Assembly (NCBI GenBank): GCA_903844895.1
Contig: CAIMVM010000019.1
Coordinates: 1-32,584, forward strand
Source of the DNA: an uncultured Pseudomonadota bacterium
GTDB lineage: Bacteria; Bdellovibrionota_B; Oligoflexia; Oligoflexales; CAIMVM01
DNA: 32,584 nt
Direction: 5' to 3'
The stretch's first letter is position 1. Every line of letters begins with the position of its first letter. Positions 8,342-16,654 of this stretch are shown here, piece after piece. Both the position numbers and the translations under genes were made by a program. The notes beneath the pieces are model-generated. The model had not been told where the DNA came from and searched no databases. It was given only the letters and a program-made list of their open reading frames with translations.

Positions 8342-9907
8342 CTAACAGCCTGGTGTGCTTCCGCCATAATCTAATGTTTGGGATGCATCAGCTGAAGAGC
8401 GGCGCGTGTTATTGTAAGTTGTTGGCCTCTCCGAGGGGCTGCTTGGCGGAGCATTTGGGATCGCAACGCCACTATTGGATGTTGGTGACGGTGTGTCTAC
8501 TGGCCTAGTGTTTGATGCAGTCGTAGAAGAATCTCGAGCGCTCCACTCTGCTTGACTCAAAACATCCCCTTTAGGCAAACTCAACTCGCTGGCCTTTGAC
8601 TCCCCAGTACTAGGAGTGGCTGATCCCGAGGAAGTGTTTTGACCGTCAACTCTAGAAATAACAGCCACTGGAGTTCCGTCTAAAAATAGCATGGATCCGC
8701 TGACCCCATTGTCGAGACTGGCCATAGAGTTGTCTATGTATCCCAGAATCCCATAGGGTCTCCAAATAAAGGGGATAGATCCCTGAAAGTCTTTTAAATT
8801 AGCCAATTTATACTTCGGTCCACTTGGTCCCATATAGTTAGCACCCAGACTTAGTTGGCCTTTTTGGAGATTTTGTCTTTGAGATTGCCAGTAAGCGACT
8901 TGTCTTCCATAAGACGCAGCATAGTCGTCAATGGATTTTTGAATGAGCGCTAATTTCTGAGGCTCAGATTTCCCTAGGAATCCATTAAATATACTTTTTG
9001 CAAAGAGGTCCTGAGACTGAGGCGAACTTAAGAAGGCCTTTGCGCCCGCAAGAGCTTCTGCCTTGCAGAGTGTCGGCGCGGTGTCAAATTTTATAGCAGT
9101 AGGATTGGCACAGTCGTAGACAGTAGACAAGTAACTGCCAATTTCATAGTCGCGCGTTAAAAAATACTTTTTCCTAATATCATTCATCCAATTGGAATCT
9201 GAAGCAGCCATAAAGTTAGAAGCGATGTTTCCTGAATTTTTAATGCTAAGTAACACATTTTCGCTCCCCCGTCTGGGCGTGGCGCTAAAGCTAACCAAAT
9301 CTCCAAACATAAAACATCCCACTTTTGCATTGATCTCAGTGGGGGCAATTGTGCCCCACCCGCAAAGCTTGCCTGCGTAGCTCCCAAGTTCCTGCTCGAT
9401 GGATCGATTTAGCTCCGCGTTGCCAATCTTGTCTCGAAAAACCATCGATTCAAAGGGTCTAAATATCAAACCACTGTTTTCTAAGCGTCCTTTTAATTTG
9501 CTTTGGCTAAAGCCGTCGAGAATTCGATTACTGGCGTCTAAATCTATGGACTCAATCTCTAAATCTCTGTAACCGTCTTCACCACTAACGGAAAGTTTGT
9601 AAGGTTCCTTGGTATAAGAACTCACACAGTGCCTAGCTGTAAAGACTTCTATACTAGTAGCTCCTGCTTGAGAAGAAAAAACGATTGAAGCGGCGCAGTT
9701 TTTAACCTTGCCTGACTCAGTGCTAGAAAAGAAGCCGCCAGCAATAAAAGTTGAAGATACACTTTCATTGCCGCCTGTGATGGAATCCAGTCCAAAGGTG
9801 GATATTTTTCGCGACTCGACGAAAGACTTCACGCATGCAGCTGGCTCTGGGCCGCGTTTGCAACTTGAAAGCAAAATGATAAATAGATTCAAATAAGCCA
9901 TTTTCAT
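8342..9907 (-). CDS. Large trypsin-like serine protease lipoprotein with Ser/Thr/Pro-rich tail
   Basis: 521 residues. The signal peptide ends in LLSSC (lipid Cys16). A chymotrypsin-like fold is suggested by TARHC (His93), CGWGTIAP near 182-189 and DNGVSGSMLFLDG (nucleophile Ser403), about 310 residues apart. That is far longer than the usual ~150, so a large insertion (about 205-395) separates the two barrels. The catalytic Asp is not obvious; IDLDASNR near 121-128 is a candidate. Residues about 425-521 are rich in Ser, Thr, Pro and Asn with no hydrophobic stretch, like a surface stalk, and the protein ends in Cys. ATG 9907 has AGAGGG six bases upstream. Divergent from the 10055 lipoprotein gene. 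Activity is likely but unproven. Confidence 0.8.
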   Translation of the reverse strand: MKMAYLNLFIILLSSCKRGPEPAACVKSFVESRKISTFGLDSITGGNESVSSTFIAGGFFSSTESGKVKNCAASIVFSSQAGATSIEVFTARHCVSSYTKEPYKLSVSGEDGYRDLEIESIDLDASNRILDGFSQSKLKGRLENSGLIFRPFESMVFRDKIGNAELNRSIEQELGSYAGKLCGWGTIAPTEINAKVGCFMFGDLVSFSATPRRGSENVLLSIKNSGNIASNFMAASDSNWMNDIRKKYFLTRDYEIGSYLSTVYDCANPTAIKFDTAPTLCKAEALAGAKAFLSSPQSQDLFAKSIFNGFLGKSEPQKLALIQKSIDDYAASYGRQVAYWQSQRQNLQKGQLSLGANYMGPSGPKYKLANLKDFQGSIPFIWRPYGILGYIDNSMASLDNGVSGSMLFLDGTPVAVISRVDGQNTSSGSATPSTGESKASELSLPKGDVLSQAEWSARDSSTTASNTRPVDTPSPTSNSGVAIPNAPPSSPSERPTTYNNTRRSSADASQTLDYGGSTPGC

Positions 9908-10054
9908 AAGTTACCCTCTTGAAGAGTTCATCGGCCTATGAAGTAATTCACTTTAATTCACGTTCTAAATATCTATAAATATTGACAAATACACGAACCA
10001 TTAAATCCCTAACCAGCTGAGCCGATAGGATTCAAGTGTTCAATCGAGGAGCTT

Positions 10055-10894
10055 ATGAAGAAATTTATTTTAAGCATTGCTGTTACGATCACGGGAGCAT
10101 GTGGGCCTAATGGGGGGAGCGATTTGGCTGTTGCCGATAAAGCTCAACCTATCCGCAATGGATTTCTCGTGGATATGGCACTAACCCCAGCACCTGAAGG
10201 GAAGTGTCTAGAAGGCGGAGTAACTCAAAATTACTATTATGATCTAAATAGCAACGGCGAGTTGGATCCAGGCGAAGATACCGGTTTAGTCTCGGCAGTA
10301 GATTGCTATTCAGGAGTTATCGCAAAGACAAATCCCTGTGGAAAAACAGACGGTGTAAATTGTGAGATCCCCACGAAATCCAACCAACCGATCCTAAAAG
10401 ATTGTAAAGATGCAACAAACGAACAGAAGTTAACGGCGGCAAGCATTTTGAGCTTTAATGGCAAAAAAGATGTCCCATTAGAAAGCGCATGCGCTCAACT
10501 GGTTGAATTAAGTAAAACTGTCACGGACACTGATGTTTATCTACACCGCAGTAACAACTTGAGTTTTGATGATTATTCCATTCTCACAATTATGACTAAT
10601 ATAAATGGACTAGCTATAGATGGAATGGGGTCTGCTCAGAAGGAAATTAGGAATATTAGTTCTTTAAAAATTCTACCTTATCGCATACTCGGTGAACTAA
10701 GGCTGACCGACCTCGATTTTACGGATATTTCTTTTTTTGATTTTTTGCCTCAAAAAGGCGCAAAAAATGTCGCAATTTACAATTCTAATATTGTAGGATT
10801 TAGTAAGCTATCTTCCTGGTCATACATTTCTAAATCGCCAATAGTAGAAATTATCAATTCCACCGCAATTCGCACAGCTGGTCCCAGATTTTAA
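10055..10894 (+). CDS. Lipoprotein with one EF-hand-like calcium loop; C-terminal repeats of unknown type
   Basis: 279 residues with a lipoprotein signal ending in ITGAC (Cys16). Residues 49-84 read like a small Cys-bracketed calcium module: GKCLEGG, then DLNSNGELDPGE (63-74, an EF-hand-type loop), then VDC. Similar GG...DxNxNGxLDxxE units occur in secreted proteins of myxobacteria and relatives. Residues about 155-279 show spaced Leu/Ile patterns (LSSLKILPYR, LRLTDLDFTDI, VAIYNSNIVGF) suggestive of a short leucine-rich-repeat solenoid, but I cannot confirm this. ATG has GAGGAG five bases upstream. The next gene follows after 20 nt, so they are probably co-transcribed. Function unknown. Confidence 0.8.
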   Translation: MKKFILSIAVTITGACGPNGGSDLAVADKAQPIRNGFLVDMALTPAPEGKCLEGGVTQNYYYDLNSNGELDPGEDTGLVSAVDCYSGVIAKTNPCGKTDGVNCEIPTKSNQPILKDCKDATNEQKLTAASILSFNGKKDVPLESACAQLVELSKTVTDTDVYLHRSNNLSFDDYSILTIMTNINGLAIDGMGSAQKEIRNISSLKILPYRILGELRLTDLDFTDISFFDFLPQKGAKNVAIYNSNIVGFSKLSSWSYISKSPIVEIINSTAIRTAGPRF

Positions 10895-10914
10895 TTAACT
10901 TTTAGGAGGTCGAT

Positions 10915-11454
10915 GTGTGTTCAAAATTTAAAAAAATGATGTTCCTAGGATTTATTGTTTTAGTGATTTCTTGCAATTCTAATGTGGCAGATAATTCCTC
11001 AACCAAGGCAGGAAATATGGGGCGGAACCCACAATCTGTGCCGAATGGCGAAAAGGCTTGCGAAGGTCAAATGTCAGCTGAAGCTTGTCCTTCACACGGC
11101 AATGCACTTCAATATCAATGTAGACTGCCTCAAGGTATTAAACCTACTGAATGTGAAACGGTATTAACCTTGGCAAACTCAAGTTCCAGTGTCTATGACT
11201 ATCTTAACCACGTAAATGAAGCGTATAAGAATGAGTACTATGCAGCAAATATCGATATAATTGCGATAGCCGAAAGTATATTGAAAAGTCAAAGCCCGGA
11301 AGAGATCTGTCGTCTCTCCATCCAGAGTCTAAAAGCCTTAGATTCAGTGCGAACAAACTTTAGAGATCCTTATGGGTATTTAGAAGATGTTTATGGCCGT
11401 TTCCTTCGTGCTTCTCAAGCAACAAAGGCAGAGTCTTGCCTCGGGGGAAAATAA
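10915..11454 (+). CDS. Small Cys-rich lipoprotein, unknown function
   Basis: 179 residues. GTG start at 10915 with a near-perfect AGGAGG five bases upstream; the overlapping ATG at 10913 is out of frame and closes within a few codons. The signal ends in LVISC (Cys20). The middle part holds several Cys (CEGQ, EACPSHG, YQCRLP, TECET), suggesting disulfides; the C-terminal half is helical and polar. I recognise no family. The operon position behind another lipoprotein suggests a shared envelope task. Confidence 0.75.
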   Translation: MCSKFKKMMFLGFIVLVISCNSNVADNSSTKAGNMGRNPQSVPNGEKACEGQMSAEACPSHGNALQYQCRLPQGIKPTECETVLTLANSSSSVYDYLNHVNEAYKNEYYAANIDIIAIAESILKSQSPEEICRLSIQSLKALDSVRTNFRDPYGYLEDVYGRFLRASQATKAESCLGGK

Positions 11455-11467
11455 ACAAAGGCTTGAA

Positions 11468-11683
11468 ATGGTGCTTATTCTAATGCCTAGACCTAAGAAT
11501 AATTTAATGGATTCCAGTTCTTTGATGGCATGTTTAAATGAAGATGATTACTTAATGTTGGTGAAATCTCTGCTCTGCGGTATGCCTGGAAGAGGGAGTA
11601 GCGCTCATAAAAGTTTTGAGAGCTGTTTATATGTCTTGCTTACAGCTTTACCTCTGATATGTTCAATTCTACAAGTGACTTAG
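11468..11683 (+). CDS. Possible small hypothetical protein
   Basis: An open frame of 71 codons starting at ATG 11468 with a weak AAAGG six bases upstream and ending 31 nt before the ATP-grasp gene. The C-terminal third is hydrophobic (LYVLLTALPLICSILQV). No similarity is recognised and codon use is unremarkable; it may be spurious. Its only support is that it fills an otherwise empty gap between two co-directional genes. Confidence 0.25.
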   Translation: MVLILMPRPKNNLMDSSSLMACLNEDDYLMLVKSLLCGMPGRGSSAHKSFESCLYVLLTALPLICSILQVT

Positions 11684-11714
11684 TTAAGAATTGAGTGATC
11701 TAGGATTTTAAAAG

Positions 11715-12863
11715 ATGGCTGTTGAGATTCGTTCTGATTTCTATTCTTCGAATTATGTAGTTGTATCTAAAATGCAGTTTAATAGAATGTTAGATATAGT
11801 TAAAGCTGTGGAAAGCGTTTTTGGTTGCAAAGAGTATCAGGGTCAGGTTTTTTCAAGATTGCCCGATGTGGATCACGTTGGTTTGGACAAGTCAGACCTT
11901 TTTTTGGCTTATGACTTTCACGTCAATCAGCAAGGCGTAGGACTAATTGAAGTCAATACTAACCCTGGCGGTGCTTTGCTAAGTGCAGCGCTTACACGAG
12001 GGCTGCCTTCGCATCCTCCAAAGCATCTGGAGTTGTCCTCTCCGCTGCAGGCTGGGACATTTGAATCAGAACTGATTGCTATGTTCGAGGAGGAGTGGCA
12101 AAAATTCAACCGTTTCAGGCCGCTGAAGTCTATAGCTATCATTGATGAGAATCCTGACCAGCAATTTTTGTTTCCTGAGTTTCTATTGTTTCAAGAACTA
12201 TTTCTAAAACATGGAATAGACTGTGTGATAGCGGATCCCAGTGAGGTGACTTTAAATGAGGGCTCACTTTGGGTGAGAAATGTGCGGATCGATTTGGTTT
12301 ACAATCGTCTTACGGATTTCTATTTGGAAGATCCGGCATTCAAAAATATTCGTCAAGCTTATGTCGAAAAGTTGTCTCTTGTCACTCCGAACCCGGCATC
12401 CTACGCTCTTTACGCAGATAAGAGGAATCTTGTCCTCTTGACCGATAAAAAATTACTTAATTCCTGTGGTATAGCTGCAGAGATTTTAGATGTTTTAGAG
12501 AAGGGCATCCCTGTAACTCAAGAGGTAAATGCCGCCAATGAAGACGTCCTCTGGACTCATCGAAGGAATCTTTATTTTAAACCCAATAATGGTTTCGGAG
12601 CCCGAGCTGTCTATCGCGGGGACAAGATCACAAAAAAGGTTTGGTCAATGATTCGACAAGGTCAATACGTGGCCCAAAAATACTTCGCACCAGGAGAGGT
12701 TTCTGTCGCAGAGACGGGAACTGAGAATCCTATGAAATTTGATGTTCGCCTCTTTGTCTATGGAGGGAGAATTCTTTGGGTCTCCGCTCGCGTATACCAA
12801 GGTCAAGCGACAAATTTCAGAACCCCAGGAGGCGGTTTCGCCCAGGTGTTTGTTCAGCCCTAA
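11715..12863 (+). CDS. ATP-grasp enzyme, probably circularly permuted
   Basis: 382 residues, cytoplasmic. An acidic metal-binding element IEVNTNPGG (Glu79, Asn81, Asn83) occurs near the N-terminus, whereas in ordinary ATP-grasp proteins the ExN motif comes last. The nucleotide-binding loop FKPNNGFGARAVYRG (Lys289) and the segment KFDVRLFVYGGRILW with NFRTPGGGF (Asp343, Arg345, Asn367, Arg369) come at the C-terminal end. This order points to a circularly permuted ATP-grasp fold, as in glutathionylspermidine-synthase-like enzymes. The reaction would be ATP-dependent ligation of a carboxylate to an amine or thiol; the substrate is not deducible. ATG 11715 has AGGA about nine bases upstream. It follows two lipoprotein genes on the same strand; a shared transcript is possible. 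Confidence 0.72.
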   Translation: MAVEIRSDFYSSNYVVVSKMQFNRMLDIVKAVESVFGCKEYQGQVFSRLPDVDHVGLDKSDLFLAYDFHVNQQGVGLIEVNTNPGGALLSAALTRGLPSHPPKHLELSSPLQAGTFESELIAMFEEEWQKFNRFRPLKSIAIIDENPDQQFLFPEFLLFQELFLKHGIDCVIADPSEVTLNEGSLWVRNVRIDLVYNRLTDFYLEDPAFKNIRQAYVEKLSLVTPNPASYALYADKRNLVLLTDKKLLNSCGIAAEILDVLEKGIPVTQEVNAANEDVLWTHRRNLYFKPNNGFGARAVYRGDKITKKVWSMIRQGQYVAQKYFAPGEVSVAETGTENPMKFDVRLFVYGGRILWVSARVYQGQATNFRTPGGGFAQVFVQP

Positions 12864-13256
12864 GTCACTATGTCATTCGAAAAAACAATTTCGCGCCTCG
12901 TTTATTTTTATTGGCGATGCTTTTAGCCGAAAAGATGGATGTTTAGCTAAATGTTTCGCTAAATGTTTGGCAAAAATTAAGTGGTGGATTTTTCCTTCTT
13001 TTCAAAATTCTTCAGAGATTTTTTCGGAAACTTAACTTTTGTCAAGACACCAGAGGTCTGAGGACTTTGATGGCCCAATTTCGTTTTCCTATAAAATGAA
13101 ATGTATAGTTTCTCTAAGTTCCTGTAGAGTAGGTTTTTCATCTGTTGGCTTGATTCGTCTTTTTTGGATCTAGTCTTGATCGTAGTTTTTTTGATTCAAT
13201 GAGTTTGATTCAGTGGTTTGAGAAAGATAGTTTTTATTTTACTTTTAAGGTTTGAG
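12864..13256. other. AT-rich intergenic region with short direct repeats
   Basis: No supported gene. The 11-mer GCTAAATGTTT is repeated back to back around 12946-12969 and the 9-mer TTTGATTCA occurs at 13190-13198 and 13204-13212. The region precedes the chromate-transporter gene and presumably contains its promoter, but no clear pair of boxes was found. Confidence 0.4.
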
Positions 13257-14441
13257 ATGTTGAGCGATCCAGAGTCTTTAAAACTTAATCATCCCCCAAG
13301 TCTTAAAGACCTAGCTAAGGTCTTTTTAAAGCTTGGGGCCACTTCCTTTGGGGGGCCTGCAGTACATATAGCGATGATGGAAGAGGACTTAGTTCGACGA
13401 AGATCATGGATCTCAAAGGAGGAATTTTTAGATCTTTTGGGGGCCACGCAGCTGATTCCAGGTCCTAATTCTACGGAAATGGCGATTCATATTGGTTATA
13501 AAACTGCAGGTTGGCTTGGTTTATTTGTGGCCGGTATTTGTTTTATTCTTCCCGCATTTTTAATAGTTTGGCTTATGGCTTTTCTTTATGTGCGACTTGG
13601 CGATGTTCCGAAGTTTCACGATGTCTTTTTGGGGATCAAACCCGTGGTTTTGGCTGTTGTGGTGCAGGCCATGTCTAGTCTTTCAAAGACAGCACTTAAG
13701 GATCGGCTTCTTTGGCTTCTTGGTGGGCTGTCCTTAGCTTTGTATCTTGTTTTCAAACAAGACGTGCAAATCCTACTTTTGGCCGGATTGTTTAACTTAT
13801 GCCTACGTAGCGAGGAGTCTTTCCCCGGAAAAAGAAATGGCGTATTAAGTCTTCTCGGCGTGGCTTTGTTGCTTTATTTAGTTCCTTGGTTTCTTCCCGC
13901 CTCGTCAGTGGTTCCAGAGGTTCCTACATCAAGTGGCATCCTCGGCTATTTCAGTAAAGTGGGCTCGATGCTCTTTGGTAGCGGGTATGTTTTGCTTTCT
14001 TTTCTTCAAAATGATCTGGTGGACAGGTTTCATTGGCTGACCCAACAACAACTTTTTGATGCGGTAGCGGTCGGACAATTTACCCCAGGACCTGTATTTA
14101 CCACAGCGACGTTTATCGGGTTTCTTTTGGCAGGACATAAAGGAGCTCTTTTAGCGACGATCGGTATCTTTCTTCCAGCATTCGTATTTGTGGCTTTGAG
14201 CGCTCCTTTTCTCAGTAGGCTGCGACGATCTAAAGTGGCTTCTATAGTTTTAGATGGCATCAATGTAGCGTCCTTAAGCCTTTTGGTGGGAGTTTCGTTT
14301 AGCATGGCTTCTGGCACATTAGGGACTCTTTCGGGGGGGATTCTTTTTTTGGTAAGTCTGTTCGCTCTGGTTCGCTATAAAGTAAATTCTTTTTGGCTAG
14401 TGCTTGCGGGTGCCTTCCTGGGGTATTTGGGGGTTTTGTAG
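13257..14441 (+). CDS. chrA: Chromate transporter family (CHR) protein, two-domain form
   Basis: 394 residues forming the long-chain CHR architecture: two homologous halves of about 180 residues. The N-terminal half has GATSFGGP (28-34) and LIPGPNSTEMAIHIGY; the C-terminal half has FGSGYVLLSFLQ and QFTPGPVFTTATFIGFLLAG. Many hydrophobic segments indicate about ten membrane helices in the inner membrane. Characterised members export chromate by proton antiport; many homologues have no tested substrate. ATG 13257 was chosen because AAGG stands six bases upstream; a TTG at 13218 would add 13 residues without a better ribosome site. Transcribed alone, convergent with the phosphatase operon. Confidence 0.9.
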   Translation: MLSDPESLKLNHPPSLKDLAKVFLKLGATSFGGPAVHIAMMEEDLVRRRSWISKEEFLDLLGATQLIPGPNSTEMAIHIGYKTAGWLGLFVAGICFILPAFLIVWLMAFLYVRLGDVPKFHDVFLGIKPVVLAVVVQAMSSLSKTALKDRLLWLLGGLSLALYLVFKQDVQILLLAGLFNLCLRSEESFPGKRNGVLSLLGVALLLYLVPWFLPASSVVPEVPTSSGILGYFSKVGSMLFGSGYVLLSFLQNDLVDRFHWLTQQQLFDAVAVGQFTPGPVFTTATFIGFLLAGHKGALLATIGIFLPAFVFVALSAPFLSRLRRSKVASIVLDGINVASLSLLVGVSFSMASGTLGTLSGGILFLVSLFALVRYKVNSFWLVLAGAFLGYLGVL

Positions 14442-14595
14442 AAGGGCATTTAAGATTCTCTCAGTAGGATCAACTCCCCCAATATACCCCCCTCTAATGG
14501 ACTGACTTTTACCTAAGACCCGAACTTAGGGCGTCTAAAAATGGAAACGATTTTTTCTAAGCGCCGCTGTTTTAGAACTGGTCACGCTGGTAGCT

Positions 14596-16641
14596 TCAGC
14601 GGGAGGAGCTGGCTTTTGGGGAAGCCTCTTTTTTGAGGAGAAGGAACGTCAAGTCATCTTCAAGTTCGAGGTTTTTTCGGTAAGCTCTCGAGTTGGCAAT
14701 GATTTGTGAGCCGATTTGGCTTAAGAGTCCACGTTTTCCTTTTCGAAGCTCTTGTTTGATACGACCTAACCACTGGGAAGCTGCCGCTCCTGGTGGAACG
14801 ATGCCGTCAGTGTAAAGGACAATCATGGTTTCAAGGGGGTCAAGGGTTGTGGTTTTAGCGGTCCACTTGGGATTGTCAGATTCTGAGCCTGGTCGGGACC
14901 CGTCCGTAGAATGATAGCGAAATTGGGACTCACTTCCCGTTAAAATTCCAGGATGGCCAGCCGTCGTGTAGTAAAGTGATCCCGTAGACTGATCAAAGAT
15001 CATGGCCGCCATGCTACAGCCAAGGTTGCTTCTGAGGCCGATAAGACCCTCATGAACCCTCTGAGGAGCCAGTGCTAAGTAGCTCTCAAAATCCTCATGG
15101 GCTCTTGCGACTCCTCTCGTCCAGAGGCTCCAGTGACTGGCAATATTGGAGGTCATCATGGCAGCACCCATGCCGTGTCCAGTCACATCGACCATCGCCG
15201 CGACAAGGACCGTCTTCGTGGAAGAGATTTCAATTTCTCTTACATCGTACCAATCTCCTGCAAGCTTGGAGGCGGGTCGGTAGACCCCATGCCAGGTCCA
15301 GCTGCCACTTTTAGCTTTGGACTCCGGAAGACTTGAGAACTGTATGGCTTTAGAGATTTCAATTTCCTTATCGAGTTCTGCTTTTTGACGCACGATCTTA
15401 GATACCTTTTGAATTGTGTTGTAAATACTGCCGATATCAATGAACGCAATAAAGACCAAACCTGGGACGAGGATTTGGTTGCGCCAGTCAAAAAAACTTT
15501 TAAGAGTTGTCGAGTCTTGACCCAAATATTGTTCAATATTACTACTTAAAAATAAGCCAAGGAGGATAAAAACTGCGACGAGCTCGAGTTTTTTTTCAGG
15601 TTTAAAACGTAGGAATAGGGTTGCAGTTGTACCCATGCCTAAAATAGCAAGCAGCCCGTCCCAAACGAGATCAGATTGTTGCAACCCAAGTCCGATCTTG
15701 GAACTGAGAAAGCCCAGTCCTGCAGCTACCAAAATGGAAAGAATCTGAACCTTGCGCTTGATCTCTATATTGGCGAGGGCTAGCACTACAAAGACAATTG
15801 CTACAGCCCCCATTCCATGCAGTGGAAAAATCAAAGATTCTAAGAAATTTCTATTGAGAGCATCAGTATCCCAAGCCAAATATGCCAAGCAGCGTAGAGC
15901 TCGCAATGCAGCAAATAGCGACAGGAGACCAGCAACCAAGGCGTGATCTAAAATGAGAGCCATAGCTGCGAATAGGAGTGGTACAACGACCTCGAGCATG
16001 CGGTTCATGTGGGCGGAAAAACGCTGTTTGGCACTGATGTCGAGAAAGTCTCGGTCATACCTTGGATCCACCAAGGCTGGTGCTACCAGTGCCGGCCCAA
16101 ACCATTTGGCTTCTGGGGAAATAAAAAGCTGTAGTTCTAAGGATCCCATGTTCACGCTTTGCGCGCTGAGGGGAATTCTGATGTCGGCAAAATTCCCAAG
16201 TTGAATCTTTCCGTCAGCAGGAAAAAGAATCTGGGTTGCTTGATGAGCCATAAAAGGGAAAATTAAAGTCGCCCTTTCGCTGGGGATTGTTTGAAACCAA
16301 GCCTTTTGCTCCTCAGTAAGGTTGGTACCGATTCTCACCCGATTAGCTGGCTGGGGAAGACTTTTCAAGATCGCAGGAAGTGTCGTGGCGCCTGGAAAAA
16401 CGATGTCGATGGGATTCGCGTTTAGTTGTGAGCAAGTACCTGCCGCGTCACAAGAGAAAAAAATCGCAGACCATTTCGGGATCTCTAAAATTTGTTTCTT
16501 GGAGATCAGATCGTCGCGAATTCTACCGACATTGAGCTCGCGACTTTGAATGTAGGAAACTCCGATAAAAGACAGCAAGCAAAAGATCAAGGCAATGAGA
16601 CTTGTCTCTTTATTGTATTTGCGTTCTTTGGACTTTTTCAT
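14596..16641 (-). CDS. Membrane SpoIIE-type PP2C serine phosphatase with 7TM-like sensor
   Basis: 681 residues. After a signal-anchor (about 14-31) comes an extracytoplasmic region to about residue 210, then roughly seven or eight hydrophobic segments to about 405, a short coiled-coil linker (406-435) and a SpoIIE domain. Phosphatase motifs are AGDWYD (461-466), DVTGHGMGAAM (485-495), a TTAGHPG motif, LYTDGI and EDDLTFLLL at the end, which carry the metal-binding Asp residues. The plan matches RsbU/7TMR-DISM-type regulators that dephosphorylate an anti-anti-sigma or similar protein in response to an envelope signal. Last gene of a five-gene operon, 13 nt after the PilT-family gene. No STAS or HATPase partner is in the window. 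Confidence 0.9.
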   Translation of the reverse strand: MKKSKERKYNKETSLIALIFCLLSFIGVSYIQSRELNVGRIRDDLISKKQILEIPKWSAIFFSCDAAGTCSQLNANPIDIVFPGATTLPAILKSLPQPANRVRIGTNLTEEQKAWFQTIPSERATLIFPFMAHQATQILFPADGKIQLGNFADIRIPLSAQSVNMGSLELQLFISPEAKWFGPALVAPALVDPRYDRDFLDISAKQRFSAHMNRMLEVVVPLLFAAMALILDHALVAGLLSLFAALRALRCLAYLAWDTDALNRNFLESLIFPLHGMGAVAIVFVVLALANIEIKRKVQILSILVAAGLGFLSSKIGLGLQQSDLVWDGLLAILGMGTTATLFLRFKPEKKLELVAVFILLGLFLSSNIEQYLGQDSTTLKSFFDWRNQILVPGLVFIAFIDIGSIYNTIQKVSKIVRQKAELDKEIEISKAIQFSSLPESKAKSGSWTWHGVYRPASKLAGDWYDVREIEISSTKTVLVAAMVDVTGHGMGAAMMTSNIASHWSLWTRGVARAHEDFESYLALAPQRVHEGLIGLRSNLGCSMAAMIFDQSTGSLYYTTAGHPGILTGSESQFRYHSTDGSRPGSESDNPKWTAKTTTLDPLETMIVLYTDGIVPPGAAASQWLGRIKQELRKGKRGLLSQIGSQIIANSRAYRKNLELEDDLTFLLLKKEASPKASSSR

Positions 16642-16654
16642 CGTGTGAGACTTC

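Noticed and set aside
12739-13035. 98-codon plus-strand open frame overlapping the ATP-grasp end
   Set aside because: Out of frame with a well-supported gene for its first third, with no ribosome site or recognisable sequence.
14512-14530. CCTAAG-ACCCGAA-CTTAGG hairpin as terminator between the chromate transporter and phosphatase genes
   Set aside because: The stem is only six base pairs and no T-run follows on either strand.
15072-15536. Several plus- and minus-strand open frames of 79-98 codons inside the phosphatase gene
   Set aside because: They are shadows of a gene with full-length motif support; compositions are Arg/Ser/His-biased as expected for antisense or shifted frames.
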